NCBI GenBank assembly: GCA_020853175.1
Contig: JADYZK010000249.1
Span: 1 to 5,243 of the forward strand
Length of the DNA: 5,243 nt
From: Bacteroidales bacterium
GTDB taxonomy: Bacteria > Bacteroidota > Bacteroidia > Bacteroidales > F082
Reading direction: 5' to 3'
Under the pieces are notes generated by a model. The model did no database searches, had not been told where the DNA came from, and worked only from the letters and a program-made list of their open reading frames with translations. Position numbers and translations under genes: made by a program. Of this stretch, positions 1-5,243 are shown one piece after another; positions within the stretch are counted from its first letter, which is position 1; the number at the start of each line of letters is the position of its first letter.

Positions 1-129
1 GTTTTAGGCGTGGCCCGCATTCCTTACGACAAATGGGTGAAATGGGTGTGGCCTTTGGTGGCTCTGCTCATTGTGGTTGGATTTTTACTTCTCATCCCCA
101 CCGTTACCATGAAGTTGAATGGGTTTTGA
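1..129 (+). CDS. C-terminal end of a YfcC/DcuC-type membrane transporter (5'-truncated)
   Basis: The first reading frame is open from the window edge to a TGA at 127-129 and gives the last 42 residues of a protein whose start lies outside the window. The visible part has a basic amphipathic stretch (ARIPYDKWVKWVWPL) followed by a strongly hydrophobic segment (VALLIVVGFLLLIP), then a short polar tail ending in KLNGF. A 'VPYDKW..W.WPL' motif leading into a last transmembrane helix is what I recall from the C-terminus of YfcC-family / C4-dicarboxylate anaerobic carrier-type permeases. These are inner-membrane transporters of dicarboxylates or basic amino acids. The assignment therefore rests on one helix and its preceding motif. 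That it is an integral membrane protein is much surer than the family, and the substrate cannot be inferred. It lies 138 nt upstream of the kinase start, in the same direction, but a promoter lies between them, so co-transcription is not needed. Confidence 0.6.
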   Translation, partial: VLGVARIPYDKWVKWVWPLVALLIVVGFLLLIPTVTMKLNGF

Positions 130-132
130 AAC

Positions 133-157
133 CATTCAATCAGTTACATCCAATCAG
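133..157. repeat. 11-nt direct repeat upstream of the kinase promoter
   Basis: CATTCAATCAG (133-143) and CATCCAATCAG (147-157) match at 10 of 11 positions, and their starts are 14 nt apart. They lie between the stop codon of the upstream transporter and the -33 element of the predicted promoter, ending 12 nt before it. Tandem sites at this position are typical of activator binding, so this could be an operator for the kinase gene. That is inference: the repeat is short and could be due to chance. No regulator can be named from it. Confidence 0.4.
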
Positions 158-169
158 AGGTAATTTTTA

Positions 170-201
170 TTTGTTATTTCAACAGTTTGTCGCTACTTTT
201 G
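170..201 (+). promoter_or_regulatory. Bacteroidetes-type -33/-7 promoter for the hybrid kinase gene
   Basis: TTTG at 170-173 and TACTTTTG at 194-201 fit the Bacteroidetes primary sigma factor consensus TTTG / TAnnTTTG, with all specified bases matching and a 20-nt spacer. Transcription would start a few bases after 201, giving a leader of about 60 nt before the ATG at 268. The position, after the transporter stop and before the kinase, suggests that the kinase has its own transcript. The sequence is A/T-rich around 160-210, which raises the chance of an accidental match, but the fit in both boxes and spacing is good. A second TTTG at 186-189 is too close to the -7 box to serve as its partner. 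Confidence 0.55.
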
Positions 202-267
202 ATGAATTAAAGCTATGGACAACACGCTCTATTTGAGTTGTTGAGGCAAAGCACAAAACAGCAATAC

Positions 268-3200
268 ATGGTGAATAAATTCATGCTTCGGATCGCGATT
301 CTTGGGTTGTTTTTACTGGTGATAGGGAATGCTCTTTCGGCATATCCCGATATGTATAACATTCGATTCCATTCACTTACTACCCAAAATGGACTAAGTA
401 GGGCCTTAGTAAAATCCATGGAAACCGATGATTTCGGTTTTTTGTGGGTAGCAACCGAAAATGGCCTCAACCGCTATGACGGCTACCAGTTCGAGGTTTT
501 TCGCAACATTGCTGATGATTCGACCAGCTTGCCCGACAATGATGTGATTTCAATGTGTAATGTGCCCGAAAAAGGACTGTTCGTGGGGATGAAAAGCGGG
601 CGGCTGTCGCGATACAATCCCTTTTTCGATCGTTTTGAAAACATCCGATTTCCTGATTCTATTGGCGATTATTTTCAAGATGCTGAACCTGATGACATGC
701 TCGTTGATGCGCAAAAAGTGTTGTGGATTGCCACCACCAATGGTTTGTTTGCTTATGATACGCGATCAGAAAAAACATGGCTTTTTCACCCTCAAAACAG
801 TGGATTGGCCTCCAAATTCATTAAAAGTATTTTTATTGATAACCAAAACACGCTTTGGCTGGCCACAGATGCCGGGCTTGCAAAAGTGAATAACCACCAG
901 CATCCTGATGGGGCCACGATTGTCACTCTTTCGTTGCCCGAATTGCCCGGAACTTATGCCAAGGGCCTGACGCAAGACGATAGTGGCTTGCTTTGGTTGG
1001 GTGTTGACGGTGGACTTTGCAGCATTGACCTTGAGCAAGAAAAAGTGATCGAAGTTTTTATACACAATCCCTTGGACGACAAAAGCCTTGGCAACAACTA
1101 CATTAAAGCCGTTGTGAAAAGCAACGATGGTACCATTTGGATTGGCCACGACATGGGAGTTTCAGTTTTTGATCCGCAAACTAAAACCTTTCAAAACTAT
1201 CAAGCCGGCTATGACGACGAATTTGGTCTTGTCAATAATTATGTGAAATGCTTTCTGAAAGACAAAAACAACATCATCTGGATTGGAACTGACATGGGAA
1301 TCAGTTATTACGATCCCATCAAAGAACCCTTCCGATCGTTTACCCATCAGCCCGGAAAAACGGGTAAATTAAGTGGAAATATCGTTTACGGTATTTTTGA
1401 AGATGCGCCTGACAGCCTGTGGTTGGCTACCAACAACGGCCTCAACCTATGGAATCCTTTAACCAACAGCGTTCAGGTGTTCAAAAACGAACCCAATAAT
1501 GCTAACAGTCTCAGCAGTAACATTGTACGAAGTGTTTTGCGTGATAAAAACGGAGTGTTGTGGGTGGGAACAGACAAAGGCCTCAACCGCATGGTAAAAA
1601 CACCGCGGGGAAGTCTATTTATTCGCATTGCTGCCGAACTGGGAAATCCGTGGAAGCTCAACAATGGTTTTGTGGTTACTTTAAAAGAATGTTCCGATGG
1701 CAACCTCTGGATTGGCACCTGGGGCGGTGGCGTAAATGTGCTCGACACCAAAACAATGAAGTTCACCTACCTCACAGATAACGCTTCAGCCGCTGAAAAA
1801 AAAATCAACAACAACCAAATAGCGAATATTTTTGAAGACAGTCAACAACAGGTTTGGCTGCGAAGTGGCAACATTTACGACCTCAAAACCCAAACCATTC
1901 GGGAATTTCCTTTCAAGGAGCAAGCGCTTAATATCAATTTCTTTTTTGAAGATCGCCAAGGTCGCATCTGGATTGGCACTTCTTCTGATGGATTGTGTTA
2001 TTATGAACCTGGAACCGATCGTTTGAATTTCATTCAACAACATCGCATTTTGCATGAAGGCGTAGTGGTCAGCATGATTCAAGATGAAAGCGGCACTTAT
2101 TGGGTAGCTGTGAATAAAAACATTGTGCAAATGAGTGCCAACCTGCAAGAAATTCATGTTTTTGATGATGATGATGGTTTGCAAAACGGCGATTTTAGCA
2201 ACGAAGCTACCATTATAGGTAGTGATGGGAAGTTGTTTTTTGGGGGCAGCAAGGGTCTTGGCTATTTTTATCCTGACAAAATCGTATTGAACGAAAAGCC
2301 TATTCCGGTTTTTCTTACCGGTTTAAAATTGTTCAACAGCACCATGATTCCACGGCCAGGCTCGCTGCTCGATACTGCTTTAATCTTAAAGGAAAGGTTA
2401 GTTTTGCCTTATGATCATAAAGAGTTGGTCTTTAACTTCACGGGGATTAACTTCACCAATTCATCAAAAAACAGCTATGCGTTCATGGTTGAAGGTCTCC
2501 AAAATGAGTGGGTTTACACGACTTCCGAAAACCGAAATGCCAGTTATTTTCAGCTTCCGCCTGGCAACTATACCTTTAAAGTGAAAGGCGCTAACAACAG
2601 CGGGGTGTGGAATGAGAAGGAAACAAGCATCGAAATTGTGGTGTTGCCTCCTTGGTACAGGTTGTGGTGGGTGCATCTCATCGGACTATTGCTCATCATC
2701 GTGTTGGTTTATCTCATCATTATTGCACGCACACGAAAGCTGAAAACCCAAAAATTAATACTTGAAGAAAAAGTAAAAAAACGCACCACCGAACTGGCCA
2801 ATCAAAACGTGGAGATTGAAATGAAAAACCAACAGCTCGAAGAGGCCAGTAAAGCCAAATCGGAGTTTTTGGCCAATATGAGTCACGAAATTAGAACGCC
2901 GCTCAATGGTGTCATTGGTTTTACCGATCTGGTGCTGAAAACCGAACTCGATGCCACACAAAAGGAATACCTTCACATTGTGGGCCAGTCGGCGGAAAGC
3001 CTACTCAATATTATTAACGATATTCTCGACTTTTCAAAAATCGAAGCCGGAAAATTGGAACTTTATATTGAGAAAACCGATCTTCAAGAAATTGGCTATC
3101 AAAGTGCTGATTTGATCAACTTTCAAGCACAGCGCAAAGGTCTGGAGGTGTTGTTGCAAGTGCCGCCGCAGCTTCCGCGCTATGTTTTTGCCGATGTGGT

Positions 3201-4779
3201 GCGCCTCAAACAAGTGCTCGTTAATCTGCTGAGCAATGCCGTGAAATTTACCGAAACAGGTGAAGTGGCTCTCAAAATCGAAATGTTGGAACTGATCAAC
3301 CCCGACAATGCCCTATTCCGTTTCAGCGTCAGAGACACCGGCATAGGTATCAAACCCGAAAAAATGAACCTTATTTTTGAGGCCTTTACGCAAGAGGACA
3401 GCTCTACCACAAAACGCTTTGGTGGCACCGGCTTAGGGCTAACCATCTCCAATAAATTATTGGCCATGATGAGCTCCAAGCTACAGCTCGATAGCGAGGC
3501 CGGTAAGGGAAGCACTTTCTTTTTTGACATCCCCTTGCATTTTGAATTTGGAGCCGTTGAAAAGGAGGAAAATTTCGACAACCTGCACAAGGTGCTTATT
3601 GTAGATGACAACAAAAATAACCGACATATTCTAAAGGAAATGCTTGGACATCTTGGCATAAGCACCGTGGAAGCTGACGGCTACCTCACTGCCTTCGAAG
3701 TGCTTGCAGCCAATAAAGATGTTGATGTTGTTTTTATGGACTATCACATGCCCGAAAAAGATGGCCTTCAATTGGTGAGCGCTCTACGCAAAACCAAAGG
3801 CTACTTGCAACCTTCAACGCCTGTGGTGATTTGGCACAGCACTTTGGATGACAACGATTTTATTAAAAAATGTGAGCAGTTGGGTATCCACAACCGTTTG
3901 GTGAAGCCTGTGAAGCAGAAAACCTTGGTGCAGATGCTGCGCAGGATTTCCTCGCAACAACCTGTGGATGATATCATTATCCAACAAGAATCCCGTTCGT
4001 ATAGCGATGTTTTTAATATCTTGATTGTTGAAGATAATCCGGTGAACCTGTTGTTGGCAAAATCAATCTTACATAAAATACTGCCCAACGCTGTGCTCCA
4101 CGAAGCCCTTCATGGGGGTCATGCAGTGGCTTTTTGTCAAGAAAAAACACCTGATTTTATTTTTATGGACATTCAGATGCCGGTGATGAACGGCTACGAA
4201 GCCACGAAAGCCATTAAACAATTGTCCGATTTTGAAAATGTTCCTGTGGTTGCCCTCACTGCCGGAAATGTGAAAGGTGAAAAAGAAAAATGCTTTGAGG
4301 CCGGAATGTGCGATTTTGTTACCAAACCGGTGATTGAACAAATGATTACCGAAACCATTGAAAAATGGCTTCAGCCTAAAGAGCTGTTGTTAAAAGAAAA
4401 ACCTTCTGAACCTAAAGCACCAAAAGTGATTGAAAAAGATCGTTTTTCGATGGAAATGTTGAAAGAAGATTTGGGGGATGACCGCGTTTTTTTACATGAA
4501 TTTTTGTTGGTGCTTCAGGAAAGTCTGTTGCAAGCCAAAACAGATCTTAGGCTGCATCTGAACAACAACGACCAAGCTGCTTTGAAGGCGGCGGCACACA
4601 AATTGAAAGGCACGGCTTTTTCAATCAACCTCGAAAGTCTTTCGCAACTTGCGAATCAATTGGAAATTGCCACAGACATCCAAAGTGAGGAGCTTAAAAA
4701 CCAAGTGGATGCCATAGCACAAGCGATTGACGACTTGTTGCCGCAGGTGGAAATAGAGTTAGAAAACTATTCAGCTTAG
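268..4779 (+). CDS. HTCS-like hybrid sensor histidine kinase: double propeller, Y_Y_Y, HisKA, HATPase, REC, REC, Hpt
   Basis: Inner-membrane sensor kinase with a phosphorelay, 1503 residues numbered from the ATG at 268. Residues 1-25 are a signal peptide (hydrophobic core ILGLFLLVIG, likely cleavage after ALSA). Residues about 34-680 form 14 Reg_prop blades, followed by a Y_Y_Y domain (about 715-797), one membrane helix (800-820) and a coiled coil (about 821-865). The kinase core has HisKA with phosphoacceptor H873 (SHEIRTPLN), N-box N990 (LLSNAVKFT), G1-box D1023 (RDTGIGI) and G2-box GGTGLGL (1052-1058). REC1 has acidic D1113/D1114, phosphoacceptor D1158 and K1213; REC2 has E1255/D1256, D1301, T1331 and K1353. 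A K/P-rich linker precedes an Hpt domain with H1444 (AAHKLKGTAFS). All catalytic residues are present, so it should be active. There is no HTH_AraC domain, unlike classical HTCS proteins, so an external response regulator is needed. The frame is open back to TTG codons at 238/241; ATG 268 is preferred because it starts directly at the signal peptide, and ATG 283 is also possible. The ligand is unknown. Confidence 0.95.
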   Translation: MVNKFMLRIAILGLFLLVIGNALSAYPDMYNIRFHSLTTQNGLSRALVKSMETDDFGFLWVATENGLNRYDGYQFEVFRNIADDSTSLPDNDVISMCNVPEKGLFVGMKSGRLSRYNPFFDRFENIRFPDSIGDYFQDAEPDDMLVDAQKVLWIATTNGLFAYDTRSEKTWLFHPQNSGLASKFIKSIFIDNQNTLWLATDAGLAKVNNHQHPDGATIVTLSLPELPGTYAKGLTQDDSGLLWLGVDGGLCSIDLEQEKVIEVFIHNPLDDKSLGNNYIKAVVKSNDGTIWIGHDMGVSVFDPQTKTFQNYQAGYDDEFGLVNNYVKCFLKDKNNIIWIGTDMGISYYDPIKEPFRSFTHQPGKTGKLSGNIVYGIFEDAPDSLWLATNNGLNLWNPLTNSVQVFKNEPNNANSLSSNIVRSVLRDKNGVLWVGTDKGLNRMVKTPRGSLFIRIAAELGNPWKLNNGFVVTLKECSDGNLWIGTWGGGVNVLDTKTMKFTYLTDNASAAEKKINNNQIANIFEDSQQQVWLRSGNIYDLKTQTIREFPFKEQALNINFFFEDRQGRIWIGTSSDGLCYYEPGTDRLNFIQQHRILHEGVVVSMIQDESGTYWVAVNKNIVQMSANLQEIHVFDDDDGLQNGDFSNEATIIGSDGKLFFGGSKGLGYFYPDKIVLNEKPIPVFLTGLKLFNSTMIPRPGSLLDTALILKERLVLPYDHKELVFNFTGINFTNSSKNSYAFMVEGLQNEWVYTTSENRNASYFQLPPGNYTFKVKGANNSGVWNEKETSIEIVVLPPWYRLWWVHLIGLLLIIVLVYLIIIARTRKLKTQKLILEEKVKKRTTELANQNVEIEMKNQQLEEASKAKSEFLANMSHEIRTPLNGVIGFTDLVLKTELDATQKEYLHIVGQSAESLLNIINDILDFSKIEAGKLELYIEKTDLQEIGYQSADLINFQAQRKGLEVLLQVPPQLPRYVFADVVRLKQVLVNLLSNAVKFTETGEVALKIEMLELINPDNALFRFSVRDTGIGIKPEKMNLIFEAFTQEDSSTTKRFGGTGLGLTISNKLLAMMSSKLQLDSEAGKGSTFFFDIPLHFEFGAVEKEENFDNLHKVLIVDDNKNNRHILKEMLGHLGISTVEADGYLTAFEVLAANKDVDVVFMDYHMPEKDGLQLVSALRKTKGYLQPSTPVVIWHSTLDDNDFIKKCEQLGIHNRLVKPVKQKTLVQMLRRISSQQPVDDIIIQQESRSYSDVFNILIVEDNPVNLLLAKSILHKILPNAVLHEALHGGHAVAFCQEKTPDFIFMDIQMPVMNGYEATKAIKQLSDFENVPVVALTAGNVKGEKEKCFEAGMCDFVTKPVIEQMITETIEKWLQPKELLLKEKPSEPKAPKVIEKDRFSMEMLKEDLGDDRVFLHEFLLVLQESLLQAKTDLRLHLNNNDQAALKAAAHKLKGTAFSINLESLSQLANQLEIATDIQSEELKNQVDAIAQAIDDLLPQVEIELENYSA
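433..2290 (+). repeat. Fourteen tandem Reg_prop blade repeats coding for two seven-bladed propellers
   Basis: The sensor region of the kinase repeats a motif of the form (L/I)W(I/L/V)(G/A)T..GL..(Y/F)D about every 47 residues. The Trp (or the Phe replacing it) lies at residues 60, 105 (F), 153, 197, 243, 291, 338, 385, 432, 481, 530, 568, 612 and 657 (F). That is 14 units, as expected for the paired seven-bladed propellers of HTCS periplasmic domains. The spacing is 44-49 residues everywhere except between units 11 and 12, where it is 38. Units 2, 11, 13 and 14 are the most divergent. In known HTCS proteins this region and the Y_Y_Y domain bind ligand, often oligosaccharides, and pass the signal to the kinase through a scissor-like movement of the dimer. 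Whether this protein senses a glycan cannot be read from the sequence. Confidence 0.9.
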
Positions 4780-4823
4780 CGAAAAGCGATTGTAAATTCA
4801 ACTTTCACTGTGCTTCATACAGT

Positions 4824-5243
4824 TTAAGGACGCGTGTTTCTACTGCTTCCTTGGGGTATTTCGTTGAGTATCGTGATTCGGCCCACAGGATAGAGCAAAT
4901 AGTTTTGGTCCCACCACGGCGTTTGCCGATAGAACCAATTCAGTTGCAACCATTGGTTTTCGGCAAAGGCTTTGTCGGTTTCTTTCTTTTTTTGATAGAT
5001 CTCCATTAAGCCCGGAACGCTATCGAGCATCCGTCGCGCTAAGGGCTCCATCACGTAGGTTTCAGCGTATTCTTTTTGTTCAAAAATTCCATTGAAAAAG
5101 CCCCATTCGAGCAACGAACCCGAAGCCTTTGGTTCGAGGAGGTAAGCAATGACTCCTGCCAAAGGTTGGTTCATGGGAACCACCATGCTGCCGGCAGGAA
5201 AAAACCGCGTCGAATCGAAGGTTTCAAATGTAAACTTTGACAA
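4824..5243 (-). CDS. C-terminal part of an M14-family zinc carboxypeptidase-like protein (5'-truncated)
   Basis: The minus-strand frame is open from the window edge (5243) to a TAA at 4826-4824 and gives 139 residues. The TTG at the edge is an internal codon, since the protein clearly continues upstream. The visible sequence contains FFPAGSMVVPMNQPLAG, AYLLEPKASGSLLEWGFFN, EYAETYVMEPLARRML and WFYRQTPWWDQNYLLYPVGR. I recognise this as the region downstream of the catalytic domain in Bacteroidetes M14 metallopeptidases, usually exported zinc enzymes that trim C-terminal residues from peptides. This rests on recall of the family pattern. The zinc-binding and catalytic residues would lie outside the window, so activity cannot be judged. 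After YPVGR the tail (ITILNEIPQGSSRNTRP) does not look like family sequence, while another frame gives a more protein-like tail ending at 4805, so the last 20 or so codons may be affected by a frameshift. The gene converges on the kinase gene with a 44-nt gap. Confidence 0.7.
   Translation of the reverse strand: MSKFTFETFDSTRFFPAGSMVVPMNQPLAGVIAYLLEPKASGSLLEWGFFNGIFEQKEYAETYVMEPLARRMLDSVPGLMEIYQKKKETDKAFAENQWLQLNWFYRQTPWWDQNYLLYPVGRITILNEIPQGSSRNTRP

Noticed and set aside
33..236. 67-codon plus-strand open frame running from the transporter tail into the promoter region
   Set aside because: It overlaps the transporter frame in another phase and runs through the A/T-rich promoter region. Its translation has no family resemblance, and the transporter frame gives a clear membrane helix.
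766..1149. 127-codon minus-strand open frame antisense to the propeller
   Set aside because: It mirrors the repeated propeller codons, has no recognisable motif or start context, and the plus strand is certainly coding here.
433..2290. Tandem protein repeats considered as a recent DNA repeat or a mobile element
   Set aside because: The blades are similar only at the protein motif level. The underlying DNA differs from unit to unit, so this is an ancient structural repeat.
3180..3665. 161-codon open frame on the minus strand inside the kinase domain region
   Set aside because: It lies wholly antisense to strongly conserved HATPase and receiver motifs. Its translation is Ser/Leu/Cys/Arg-rich without a recognisable domain, as expected for a shadow of a coding region.
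4807..4823. Inverted repeat ACTGT-(7 nt)-ACAGT between the convergent genes, considered as a terminator
   Set aside because: The stem has only 5 A/T-rich base pairs and there is no real T-run on either strand. It is too weak to call a terminator.
1..5243. CRISPR arrays, tRNA/rRNA genes, insertion sequence ends or a defence system
   Set aside because: No regularly spaced DNA repeats, cloverleaf or rRNA-like sequence, transposase motifs or terminal inverted repeats were seen on either strand by eye.

Overview
The window most likely comes from a Bacteroidetes (Bacteroidota) chromosome, probably of the Bacteroidales/Marinilabiliales type. Three things point there: a very large sensor protein with a periplasmic double beta-propeller plus Y_Y_Y domain, an upstream promoter that matches the Bacteroidetes -33/-7 consensus, and start sites without a clear Shine-Dalgarno sequence. 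The genus cannot be fixed from this sequence.

Layout: (1) 1-129, plus strand, is the last 42 codons of an integral membrane protein, probably a YfcC/DcuC-type (C4-dicarboxylate/basic amino acid) transporter. (2) 130-267 is a short regulatory intergenic region with an 11-nt direct repeat (133-157), a consensus-type promoter (170-201) and an A/T-rich leader. (3) 268-4779, plus strand, is one complete gene of 1503 codons that fills about 86% of the window. It encodes a hybrid sensor histidine kinase: signal peptide, 14 propeller blades, Y_Y_Y domain, one membrane span, coiled coil, HisKA, HATPase_c, two receiver domains and a C-terminal Hpt domain. (4) 4780-4823 is a short convergent gap without a convincing terminator. 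(5) 4824-5243, minus strand, is the 3' end of a gene that resembles the C-terminal region of Bacteroidetes M14-family zinc carboxypeptidases. Its last codons may be frameshifted.

The kinase is the centre of interest. Its sensor half has the design of the Bacteroides hybrid two-component systems (HTCS), which normally carry an AraC-type DNA-binding domain after the receiver. Here that domain is absent and is replaced by a second receiver and an Hpt domain. The expected phosphate route is His873, then a receiver Asp (D1158 or D1301), then His1444, then a separate response regulator that is not in this window. The ligand is unknown. The three genes show no clear functional link: the transporter and kinase are co-directional but separated by a promoter, and the peptidase gene is convergent. 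I see no wholly new type of system. The departures from the norm are the exchange of the output module, an abbreviated blade 11, the switch residue of the first receiver, and the possible frameshift in the peptidase tail.
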